In this document: one piece after another, positions 1 to 6,765 of the stretch
Position numbering within the stretch: position 1 is the stretch's first letter
Layout of the letters: every line of letters starts with the position of its first letter
The notes under the pieces: model-generated
Database searches by the model: none
What the model saw: the letters and a program-made list of their open reading frames with translations, nothing else
Told to the model about the DNA's origin: nothing
Made by a program: the position numbers and the translations under genes
NCBI GenBank assembly: GCA_937128785.1
Contig: CAKZMS010000701.1
Coordinates: 1-10,425, forward strand
DNA length: 10,425 bases
From: an uncultured Opitutaceae bacterium
GTDB taxonomy: Bacteria; Verrucomicrobiota; Verrucomicrobiia; Opitutales; Opitutaceae
Direction: 5' to 3'

Positions 1-799
1 CGTCGCCGGCTGACCAATCGATGGAATCTTCGGCATTGAACACTTTGACGCGTTTCACGCTTTCGGCGGCGCCGGTTTCGAGGGTCTTGCGGTCGGCCGC
101 ATTCACCACCCCACCGATGGCGCGGATGTGTTCGTGGGTCGCGAAGGTCGGCACCATCTCTTTGCGGAATCCACTGAGCAGATTCACCACCCCACCGGGC
201 AGGTCGCTCGTCGCCAACATCTCTCCCAGGGCAATCGCCGGATAGGGCGCGGTCTCGGACGTGATCACCACCACGGCATTGCCCGCGGTGATCGCCGGCA
301 GAATGCAGGTGAGCAGTCCCAGCAGCGGTGACTCGTCAGGAGCGACGATGCCCACCACGCCCATGGGTTCGGTGACGGTGAAATTGAAGTGCGGCGACGC
401 CACCGGGTTCACATTGCCCAACAGCTGCTCGTATTTGTCGGTCCAACCTGCGAAGTGCACGATGCGATCGATCGTGGCCGTGACTTCGGTCTTCGCCTCC
501 GCGGTCGAGGCTCCGCCCAACTTGAGTGCATCGACCAACTCCGCCGAACGCGGCTCGAGCATTTCGGCGAGACGATAAAGGATCTGTCCCCGGTTGTAGG
601 CGGAGCGGCCGGACCATCCACCCGCCGCCTTCGCGGCGAATTCGACGGCGTTGCGCACATCCTTCCGGGTGCACTGCGGCATGTGGGCAAAGAACTCACC
701 TGCGGCGTCGTTGAGGGGATACGTGCGCGCACTTTCGGAGCGGATGAACTTACCGCCGACGTAGCACTTGGGGGTCTTGGAAATCGTCAGTCTAGGCAT
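1..799 (-). CDS. Aldehyde dehydrogenase-fold protein, degenerate (partial, C-terminus beyond window)
   Basis: The frame opens with ATG at 799-797 and stays open to the left edge, giving 266 residues of an incomplete protein. It is recognisable as an ALDH by a VGGKFI-like start (residues 14-19), GVVGIVAPDESP (147-158), ITAGNAVVV (170-178) and LPGGVVNLLSG (200-210), which follow the neighbouring intact ALDH closely. The hallmark residues are changed. The catalytic Asn of PWNFP is Glu156, the cofactor-binding Lys of VVLKPAE is Ile179, the FTGSTxVGK loop is replaced by a sequence around 226-238, and the LELGGK Glu position appears to be Phe254. The region that would hold the nucleophilic Cys lies outside the window. 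Family knowledge: the second domain of ALDH16 proteins is a non-catalytic ALDH fold. I infer that this is a structural or partner subunit for the ALDH encoded just upstream, in a deoC-ALDH-ALDH operon. No Shine-Dalgarno is visible; a repeat element abuts the start. Being a real protein is near certain; lack of activity is an inference. Confidence 0.87.
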   Translation of the reverse strand, partial: MPRLTISKTPKCYVGGKFIRSESARTYPLNDAAGEFFAHMPQCTRKDVRNAVEFAAKAAGGWSGRSAYNRGQILYRLAEMLEPRSAELVDALKLGGASTAEAKTEVTATIDRIVHFAGWTDKYEQLLGNVNPVASPHFNFTVTEPMGVVGIVAPDESPLLGLLTCILPAITAGNAVVVITSETAPYPAIALGEMLATSDLPGGVVNLLSGFRKEMVPTFATHEHIRAIGGVVNAADRKTLETGAAESVKRVKVFNAEDSIDWSAGD

Positions 800-800
800 C

Positions 801-1018
801 GGGAAATTTTGGGTTTTGGATTCGGGATTTTCGATCAACCGAGAAGCAGGATTGGTTTTACAGAAGGAAACGAAGCCAACAAAGCAGACTGGTTCATCTG
901 AGAGGCAGTTGGTTTTCTTTTACAGGAGGGCACATAGTAAACGGAGATTTGGTTTCAATCGTTCGGCTTTGTGCTCTTCGTTTTCTTCTGTGAGAATTAA
1001 GCGGTGGAGTTGTTCGCT
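801..1018. repeat. Intergenic repeat element, copy 1
   Basis: This element fills the gap between the intact ALDH stop and the degenerate ALDH start. Bases 801-855 match 2513-2567 at 52 of 55 positions, and 965-1010 match 2612-2655 with a few substitutions and a short gap. Imperfect inverted arms lie at 860-885 and 966-991 (22 of 26 positions pair), enclosing 80 bases. Inside, 841-867 and 900-929 look like a diverged internal duplication (GAGAAGCAG/GAGAGGCAG followed by TTTTACAGAAGG/TTTTACAGGAGG). Compared with copy 2, the outer CACGAAG arm is missing at the right end, where GTTCGCTTC runs straight into the ALDH stop. The element could fold in the transcript and act in termination or mRNA stability between the two ALDH genes, but that is inference. 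No convincing coding content is seen in it. Confidence 0.8.
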
Positions 1019-2512
1019 TCAGGTGAGTTTGACGTAGTCGGCGAGGCCTTGCTTGCCGCCTTCGCGACCGAAACCGGACTCCTTGTAGCCGCCGAAGGGA
1101 GAGGTCGGGTCGAACTTGTTGTAGGTGTTGGCCCAGACGACACCGGCCTTGAGCGCGGTGCTCATCTTCAGGATGCGTGAACCTTTCTCCGTCCAGACGC
1201 CGGCGCTCAGACCATAGGCGGTATTGTTGGCCTTCTCGACCGCTTCACTTTGCGTGCGGAAGGTGAGGATCGACAGCACCGGTCCAAAAATCTCTTCGCG
1301 GGCGATGCGGTGACTTTGTTCGACGCCGCTGAAGAGCGTGGGCCGGAAGTAGTAACCGTTTCGCGGCAGCGAACACTTGGGCTGAAACATCTCCGCGCCC
1401 TCCGCGATACCGGCTTTCACCAGACCGGATATCTTGTCCAACTGCTCCTTCGAATTGATCGCACCAATATCGGTATTCTTGTCGAGCGGGTTACCCACCC
1501 GCAGCACGCTCACCCGATTGCGCAGGCGCTTGAGCACGGCATCGGCGACACTCTCCTGCACCAGCAGGCGGGAACCGGCACAACACACGTGGCCTTGATT
1601 GAAGAAGATGCCATTCACGATGCCTTCGACCGCCTGATCGAGCGGCGCATCCTCAAAGACGATGTTGGCCGCCTTGCCGCCGAGTTCGAGGGTGAGCTTT
1701 TTCCCGGTGCCCGCGGTGGAGCGCATGATGAGTTTGCCCACATCGGTGGAACCGGTGAACGCCACTTTCGCGGCCTTGGGGTGATTGACGACCGCGGCGC
1801 CTGTCTCACCGGCACCGGTCACGATGTTCACCACTCCGGGGGGAAGCCCGGCCTCCTGCACCACTTCGGCAAACTTGAGCGCGGTGATGGAGGTCGTCTC
1901 CGCTGGTTTGAGCACGACGGTGTTTCCGGTGGCGAGTGCTGGAGCGATTTTCCAGGCCAGCATCAGCAAAGGAAAATTCCACGGGATCACCTGCCCCACC
2001 ACGCCATGCGGCTGCGGATTGGCGCCCGGGAAGGCGTAAGCCAGTTTGTCGGCCCACCCCGCGTGATAGAAGAAATGCGCGGCGGCCATCGGCACATCAA
2101 AATCACGAGACTCCTTGATCGGCTTGCCGCCATCCATCGTCTCAGCCACCGCGAACTCGCGCGCCCGATCCTGGAGAATGCGAGCCAGCCGGTAGAGGTA
2201 TTTGCCGCGCTCGGCGCCGGGCAGTTTCGACCACGCCGGAAAGGCCTTGCTCGCTGCCGCGTAGGCCGTGTCGACATCCTGCGGCGAGGCCAGGGCGATT
2301 TCGGCCAGAGGCTTGCCGGTGCCGGGGTTGATGGAGGCAAAATACTTGCCGCTCTTCGGGGCGACAAATTTGCCGCCGATGAAGGGTCGATAACGATCCT
2401 GCAGTTTGGGATCGGCCGATTCAGGGGCGGGATCAAACTCCCACAGATCCCCAAAAATGAGTTCCGGTTCCGCGCGACGACGGGATGATTTTTTAGGAGC
2501 GGCTACAGGCAT
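1019..2512 (-). CDS. NAD(P)-dependent aldehyde dehydrogenase, ALDH16 N-domain-like
   Basis: A complete 497-residue ALDH that oxidises an aldehyde to the carboxylate with NAD(P)+. All catalytic signatures are visible: PWNFP with Asn179, VVLKPAE with Lys202, the cofactor loop FTGSTDVGK (252-260), LELGGK with Glu276, the nucleophile in NQGHVCCAG (Cys310 by alignment with ALDH2 Cys302), EEIFGPV (406-412) and SPFGGYKESGFGRE near the C-terminus. The N-terminus has about 40 extra residues, including EFDPAPES (25-32), which recalls the start of ALDH16 proteins. It sits between deoC and a degenerate ALDH on the same strand, so acetaldehyde from deoxyribose-5-phosphate cleavage is a reasonable substrate; this is inferred from context only. 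The ATG at 2512-2510 gives a basic, low-complexity start (PKKSSRRR) with no visible ribosome binding site and with the repeat element directly upstream. The family call is very secure; the ALDH16 sub-assignment is moderate. Confidence 0.95.
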   Translation of the reverse strand: MPVAAPKKSSRRRAEPELIFGDLWEFDPAPESADPKLQDRYRPFIGGKFVAPKSGKYFASINPGTGKPLAEIALASPQDVDTAYAAASKAFPAWSKLPGAERGKYLYRLARILQDRAREFAVAETMDGGKPIKESRDFDVPMAAAHFFYHAGWADKLAYAFPGANPQPHGVVGQVIPWNFPLLMLAWKIAPALATGNTVVLKPAETTSITALKFAEVVQEAGLPPGVVNIVTGAGETGAAVVNHPKAAKVAFTGSTDVGKLIMRSTAGTGKKLTLELGGKAANIVFEDAPLDQAVEGIVNGIFFNQGHVCCAGSRLLVQESVADAVLKRLRNRVSVLRVGNPLDKNTDIGAINSKEQLDKISGLVKAGIAEGAEMFQPKCSLPRNGYYFRPTLFSGVEQSHRIAREEIFGPVLSILTFRTQSEAVEKANNTAYGLSAGVWTEKGSRILKMSTALKAGVVWANTYNKFDPTSPFGGYKESGFGREGGKQGLADYVKLT

Positions 2513-2694
2513 GGGAAATTTTCGATTTTGGATTCGGGATTTTCGATCAACCGAGAGGCAGGATTGGGTTTTTCACCACGAAGATCACGAAGGAGGGAGT
2601 TCCAGTTGGATGGCTTTGTTCTCTCTGTTTCCTTCTGTAAATATAGCGGTGGAGTGGCTTGGTGCGCTTCGTGGACTTCGTGGTGAGCAATGAT
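2513..2694. repeat. Intergenic repeat element, copy 2, with CACGAAG inverted arms
   Basis: This element occupies the whole gap between the deoC stop and the intact ALDH start. Its left 55 bases (2513-2567) are nearly identical to 801-855, in front of the other ALDH. Next to that module is a 19-base arm at 2574-2592 (CACCACGAAGATCACGAAG), whose inverse complement recurs at 2667-2685 with 17 of 19 positions pairing. Between the arms, 2612-2655 matches the corresponding part of copy 1. CACGAAG-rich arms of this kind are, from memory, a dispersed repeat in several environmental bacterial lineages, where spurious reading frames give HHEDHEG-like peptides; this copy shows the same peptide in one frame. 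The transcript could form a long hairpin between deoC and the ALDH. It is non-coding, REP- or MITE-like, and has no transposase. Confidence 0.85.
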
Positions 2695-3633
2695 TCAGTA
2701 GGTGCCGGCGGCTTCGCTGAAGGTGTAGGGGGCTTGGTAGACGCCGGTTTCCATCTTCACGAGTTGGCGGAGCAGATCATTGAGCAGGGATGACGCCCCA
2801 AACCGATAGCGGCGATTGGTGAGCCAGGCATCGCCCAACGTCTCCTTCACCGCGACGAGGAAGTGCAGGGCCTGCTTGGCGGACTTGATGCCGCCGGCGG
2901 GTTTCATCGCAATGGCTGTGCCGGTTTCAAGGTAGTGGTCACGAATCGCATCGAGCATGACCTGATTGTTGGCGAGCGTCGCATTGGCCCCGGTCTTGCC
3001 GGTCGAGGTTTTGATGAAGTCGCCTTCCCGAATCACGCGCATGGCGAGGAAGGAAGCCGCGCGAATATTATCGTAGGTTTCGAGTTCACTGGTTTCGAGA
3101 ATCACCTTCAGCGTGGCCTCCCCACAGGCTTCCACCACCGCGGCGATTTCGTCCTGCATGCGGTTGTATTCGCCAGCGAGAAATGCGCCGCGATTGATCA
3201 CCATGTCGATCTCATCCGCGCCATCGGCCACGGCGGTCTTCACTTCGGCCAAACGCGTCCGCAGGGGCGCCTGCCCACTGGGGAAGGCGGTGGCCACCGA
3301 AGCGATATTGACGGGCGACTTCTCCCCGAGCGCGGCCCGGGCATGTTTGACCATGGCGGGATAGACGCAGACCGCGGCGGTGGGTGGGCAGTCCAGGTCA
3401 TCATGGGGCCGGATCGCTTTCACGCAGAGTGCCCGCACCTTGCCGGGCGTGTCCTTACCTTCGAGGGTGGTGAGATCCACCATCGAGGCGGCCAACTTGA
3501 GCCCGGCGACCTTCGACGCAGTCTTGATCGAACGCGTGCCATACTTGGCCGCACGCTCCTCCACCCCGACGGCATCGACGGATCCTATCTCATTCATCAA
3601 ACGACGAAAAACCACGGGACTGGCAGCACACAT
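2695..3633 (-). CDS. deoC: Deoxyribose-phosphate aldolase (DERA), eukaryote-like long form
   Basis: DERA cleaves 2-deoxy-D-ribose 5-phosphate to glyceraldehyde 3-phosphate and acetaldehyde, the last step of deoxynucleoside breakdown in the cytosol. Counting from ATG 3633 (312 residues), the Schiff-base lysine lies in FIKTSTGK (Lys208), the second active-site lysine in MKPAGGIKSAK (Lys244) and the acidic residue in EIDMVINR (Asp143). TTAAVCVYP-like and VASVATAFPSGQ segments also match the family. Overall it resembles the human-type DERA more than the shorter E. coli type. The start is uncertain. The frame stays open upstream, with GTG at 3648 and TTG at 3675, while ATG 3597 would cut off SPVVFRR, which resembles HPAVLRR of human DERA. 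I therefore prefer 3633 or a start slightly further upstream. No ribosome binding site supports any choice. It heads a probable operon with two ALDH genes downstream. Confidence 0.94.
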   Translation of the reverse strand: MCAASPVVFRRLMNEIGSVDAVGVEERAAKYGTRSIKTASKVAGLKLAASMVDLTTLEGKDTPGKVRALCVKAIRPHDDLDCPPTAAVCVYPAMVKHARAALGEKSPVNIASVATAFPSGQAPLRTRLAEVKTAVADGADEIDMVINRGAFLAGEYNRMQDEIAAVVEACGEATLKVILETSELETYDNIRAASFLAMRVIREGDFIKTSTGKTGANATLANNQVMLDAIRDHYLETGTAIAMKPAGGIKSAKQALHFLVAVKETLGDAWLTNRRYRFGASSLLNDLLRQLVKMETGVYQAPYTFSEAAGTY

Positions 3634-3732
3634 AGAGGCAAGATTCACCGACTGCGCAGGAAATGCAAAATACAAACGGGACTGAACGTTGGACGGCTTG
3701 CATCCGGCCAGTGATTTACATTTGTTACGGGC

Positions 3733-4671
3733 TTGAACTTACGTCTGTCCAAACTCCTACCCATCTGGGCCGTGGCGGTTGCGGCCTGTTCCACCCTCCC
3801 CCCGATCTCCCAAGCTGTCGGCCCCGCCGAGGTTATCATGAAGGTTCAGGACAAGCGTCTGGACGAGATCAGCGGCATGGCCCGCTCCCTCCACCAACCG
3901 GAGGTGCTGTGGGTGCACAACGACAGTGGGGACAAACCCCGCCTCTACGCGATCGGACCGGACGGTGAGACGATCGGCATCCTCGAAGTCACCAATGCGG
4001 GCGCCCGCGATTGGGAGGACATGGTTTCTTTCCGCATCGATGAGAAGAAATTCCTCATGATCGCTGACGTCGGCGACAACGGCGCCGTGCGCAACGACAC
4101 CATCCTCTATATCCTCGAGGAACCGGATCCGGCCGATTTCGCGCAAGACCGCACCCAACAAATCGCCGCTTGCGCAGTGATACCCTATCGTTACGAAGAC
4201 GGCCCTCGCGATTGCGAAGGCGTGGCGGTCGATGTGCCCAACCGAAAGGTCTACCTCATTTCGAAACGGACCGAGCCTCCCGTGCTCTACGAACTTCCCC
4301 TGACCGCGCGCCACGATGACGACGACCAGCCCTTCGTGGCCAAACGGATCGCTCCGGTCGGCGGCATCGTCCCCCCCACCGCCGCCGAGCGGGCTATTCC
4401 CGGACGTCTGGGCCAATACCGTTCCCAAGTCACTGCCTTCGATATCTCCCCGGACAATCGCACCGCCGCGGTGCTGACCTACGGCAACATCTATCTCTAC
4501 CATCGGGAGGCCGAGGCCTCATGGGTGGATACCTTGACCGGCACTCCGGAGCGCATCCCAGTGAAGGGCATGCCCCAGGCCGAGTCCCTGTGCTTTGAGG
4601 CGGGCAGCAACACGTTGCTCATCAGCACCGAGGACAACAAGCCACCCGTGCTGCGCTACCAGCTGCGCTAA
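3733..4671 (+). CDS. Predicted lipoprotein, beta-propeller-like, function unknown
   Basis: A 312-residue protein read from TTG at 3733. This start gives a signal peptide with a basic N-terminus, a hydrophobic core and the lipobox-like VAAC (Cys19), which predicts a membrane-anchored exported lipoprotein. The alternative ATG at 3838 (residue 36) would remove the signal, so TTG is favoured. The body shows recurring acid-plus-glycine motifs spaced like propeller blades: DEISGMA (44-50), HNDSGD (62-67), ARDWEDM (91-97), ADVGDN (111-116), DCEGVAV (160-166), QVTAFDISPD (232-241) and QAESLCF (282-288). I recall similar HNDSGD...DWED...GDN proteins annotated only as hypothetical in several phyla; no enzymatic role is established to my knowledge. 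The clustered Asp residues could bind metal, which is speculation. It diverges from deoC with a short shared upstream region, and its TAA stop overlaps the TAG of the convergent kinase gene. Confidence 0.85.
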   Translation: MNLRLSKLLPIWAVAVAACSTLPPISQAVGPAEVIMKVQDKRLDEISGMARSLHQPEVLWVHNDSGDKPRLYAIGPDGETIGILEVTNAGARDWEDMVSFRIDEKKFLMIADVGDNGAVRNDTILYILEEPDPADFAQDRTQQIAACAVIPYRYEDGPRDCEGVAVDVPNRKVYLISKRTEPPVLYELPLTARHDDDDQPFVAKRIAPVGGIVPPTAAERAIPGRLGQYRSQVTAFDISPDNRTAAVLTYGNIYLYHREAEASWVDTLTGTPERIPVKGMPQAESLCFEAGSNTLLISTEDNKPPVLRYQLR

Positions 4672-6017
4672 GCAGCACCCGAGCGAAAATCGATTTCGAT
4701 CCGGGCACCGCCCATATCGGACTGCCCGCGCCGGAGCGTCCATCCCTGGGTCGCGCACAGGCGCTCGGCCAACCCGAGGCCCACCCCGAAACCCGCTGAG
4801 TCCGCTTGCCTCGTGGCCTCATCTCCAAACTCGGAAAACCCGGCTCCGTTGTCGTCAATCTGCAGCGCGCCCTCCTGCAGCCACCGGACGCGCAATCGAT
4901 CACCACCGGCATGCCTCCAAACATTGGCGACGAAGTTCTGAATCAGCACCTGCACCACATCGCGTCGGCCAAAGACTGTTTTATCCGCCGGCACTTCAAC
5001 CTCGGTGGCAATCACCCGGGGTTGATGCAGCAGAGCCTGTTCCTCCACCACCTCGTTGATGATCTGCGCCAGCCCCACCTGGCCGTCTGGCTCCGGTTGG
5101 CGGCCCTCGCGGGCCAACACGAGAAACAGCTGCACCAGCCGCTCCATCCGATCCACCGCCCGACGCATCCGGGCTTCCACCTTCGCTCGGTGGGCAGGAT
5201 CATCGTCCAATTCCTCGGCGAGCGTCAGCGCACTTTTTAGCGTCGCCACCGGAGTGCGTAACTCGTGACTGCATTCCGCGATGAATCGACGCTCTCGCTC
5301 CAGCGCCGCCTGAGTCTGTGCTTCGGCGTCATCCAACGCCTTGGCGAGAAACCCGATTTCATCCCGCGAGAAACCCGCTGCCAGGTTGGTAGTCAGTTGG
5401 CCGTGCTGCCGCCCATCGACCGCTCGAGCGAGACGCAACACCGGCAACAACGTCCACCGGGCGATCAAGTAGCTAAGCAACAGCGCCGCCGCACCAACGA
5501 CGACCGCAACCGCCAGAATCGACTGTTGAATCGCTTCGACCCGCGACTCCGTGAACTCGAAGCCGGCTAAATCGATGAGACGATAGCGGACCGGCGCATC
5601 GGACGGATCGACGATCAGTCGGTATTCCTGCTCCAGATTCTCCGCCCGCCACATCTGCCATCGACTCGACCAATCATTCACCCAAATCGCCCGGGTGCCA
5701 TCCGGACTAGCAAACACTTCATAAGTGCCGACCTGCGTAGGCACGCGATCGAGATTCAGATGGCCGCGAAGTTCCTCCCCATCGGCAAACTCCCGATACC
5801 ACTGGGGCGGAGCAGCCAGCACCGGACTCGTGGCCGTGGCCATCGCTTCATCGAGGCTGGCCTCTAGAATCGCATCCTCCGCTTCCAGCACGACTAACCA
5901 ACCGCCCATCGTCACGAGTAGAAAAATCAGGCCGGCAAAACACGACACCAACACCACGATGCGTGCCCGCAAACGGACCGGCGGACGGGATCGCGTTGAT
6001 GCCGCCGACTCGGTCAT
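4668..6017 (-). CDS. Two-component sensor histidine kinase, membrane-bound
   Basis: A 449-residue sensor kinase. Two hydrophobic segments (about 19-45 and 166-188) enclose a periplasmic sensing region of roughly 120 residues that I do not recognise. They are followed by a HAMP-like linker (about 188-240). The phosphoacceptor is His251 in AECSHELRTPVATL. The ATPase domain shows an N box with Asn365 (NFVANVWRHA, an unusual version), a DDNGAGF box (388-394) and a GFGVGLGLA glycine box (409-417). It should autophosphorylate and pass phosphate to the response regulator encoded immediately upstream. Its ATG overlaps that gene's TGA as ATGA, so translational coupling is likely. At the 3' end its TAG overlaps the stop of the convergent lipoprotein gene, leaving no room for a separate terminator. 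The signal it senses is unknown. Confidence 0.95.
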   Translation of the reverse strand: MTESAASTRSRPPVRLRARIVVLVSCFAGLIFLLVTMGGWLVVLEAEDAILEASLDEAMATATSPVLAAPPQWYREFADGEELRGHLNLDRVPTQVGTYEVFASPDGTRAIWVNDWSSRWQMWRAENLEQEYRLIVDPSDAPVRYRLIDLAGFEFTESRVEAIQQSILAVAVVVGAAALLLSYLIARWTLLPVLRLARAVDGRQHGQLTTNLAAGFSRDEIGFLAKALDDAEAQTQAALERERRFIAECSHELRTPVATLKSALTLAEELDDDPAHRAKVEARMRRAVDRMERLVQLFLVLAREGRQPEPDGQVGLAQIINEVVEEQALLHQPRVIATEVEVPADKTVFGRRDVVQVLIQNFVANVWRHAGGDRLRVRWLQEGALQIDDNGAGFSEFGDEATRQADSAGFGVGLGLAERLCATQGWTLRRGQSDMGGARIEIDFRSGAA

Positions 6018-6733
6018 ACTGAAACGCCTGACGCATCACGCGCTTCCAACTGATAACCCACGCCGCGATGCGTCCAAAGCAGCGACGGGGAGGAACCGCC
6101 ATCGATCGCCGTGCGCAGTGCAAACACATGCGTGCGCAGCGCGTCGCTGCTGGGTGGCATCTCCCCCCACAGGGCCTGCTCGATTTCCTCGCGGCGCACG
6201 ACGTCGGGTGAGCGGCGCAACAGAATCTCCAAAATCGCAAATCCCATGTTGGTCAGGGAAATCGCCTGCCCGGCGCGCGACACGACCCGGGTGCCGAGAT
6301 TCATTTCCAGATCGGCACAGCGCAGCACTTCCGCCGCCGCCGCGCTGCGGCCTTCCGATCGCCGCACCAGCGCGGTGAGGCGGGCGTGTAGCTCAGGCAG
6401 CGCAAAGGGCTTTACCACATAGTCATCAACTCCCGACGAAAACCCGGCGAGGCGATCATCCAGCGAGTCCGCTGCCGTCAGCATCAGCACTGGCAAATGC
6501 CGCGCGGCCCCATCGCGCAGACGCCGACACAGCTCCAACCCATCGATGCCCGGCAGTCCCCGATCCAGCACCACCGCGGCAAACTGGGTCTCCATGATCA
6601 GGTGCAAAGCCAGGGCCCCGTTCGCCGCATGATGCACGCGCCAGCCCCGGCGATCCAGATAGTCGCCGATGTTGTCCGCCATATCCAAATCGTCTTCGAC
6701 GAGGAGGAGCGGAGCGGAGGTGGGGACGTTCAT
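6014..6733 (-). CDS. OmpR/PhoB-family response regulator
   Basis: A 239-residue DNA-binding response regulator. The receiver domain (about 8-125) has the acidic pair Asp14-Asp15 in LLLVEDDLD, the phosphoacceptor Asp57 in VVLDRGLPG, Thr86 in MLTAAD and Lys108 in VVKPF. The C-terminal winged-helix domain shows ISLTNMGFAILEIL, the recognition-helix area SSDALRTHVFALRTAI and the wing motif HRGVGYQLEA. I chose the ATG at 6733 because the receiver fold begins a few residues later. An upstream ATG at 6802 would add 23 residues that overlap the beta-barrel gene's 3' end and look like an out-of-frame shadow. No Shine-Dalgarno is visible. The gene lies 32 bases after the beta-barrel stop and overlaps the kinase start by 4 bases, so the three may be co-transcribed. 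The cognate kinase is surely the next gene; the targets are not known. Confidence 0.95.
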   Translation of the reverse strand: MNVPTSAPLLLVEDDLDMADNIGDYLDRRGWRVHHAANGALALHLIMETQFAAVVLDRGLPGIDGLELCRRLRDGAARHLPVLMLTAADSLDDRLAGFSSGVDDYVVKPFALPELHARLTALVRRSEGRSAAAAEVLRCADLEMNLGTRVVSRAGQAISLTNMGFAILEILLRRSPDVVRREEIEQALWGEMPPSSDALRTHVFALRTAIDGGSSPSLLWTHRGVGYQLEARDASGVSV

Positions 6734-6765
6734 CAGGTAACGGGTCGGCGGCTGGTAGGACGTCT

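Noticed and set aside
1250..2488. 412-codon open frame on the plus strand
   Set aside because: It lies entirely antisense to the intact ALDH, whose catalytic motifs are all present. Its His/Arg/Gly-rich composition is typical of a GC-rich shadow frame.
2406..2693. 95-codon plus-strand frame containing FHHEDHEG and LRGLRGE
   Set aside because: It is a translation of the intergenic repeat element plus the antisense end of the ALDH. Such peptides are a known kind of spurious product of CACGAAG repeats.
801..2694. CRISPR-like or insertion-sequence interpretation of the repeats
   Set aside because: There are only two copies 1.7 kb apart, no regular spacers, and no transposase or cas gene in the window.
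2863..3714. 283-codon plus-strand frame
   Set aside because: Antisense to deoC, with no recognisable motif and shadow-like composition.
3757..4503. 248-codon minus-strand frame
   Set aside because: Antisense to the lipoprotein gene. The plus-strand frame has a signal peptide and patterned motifs; this one does not.
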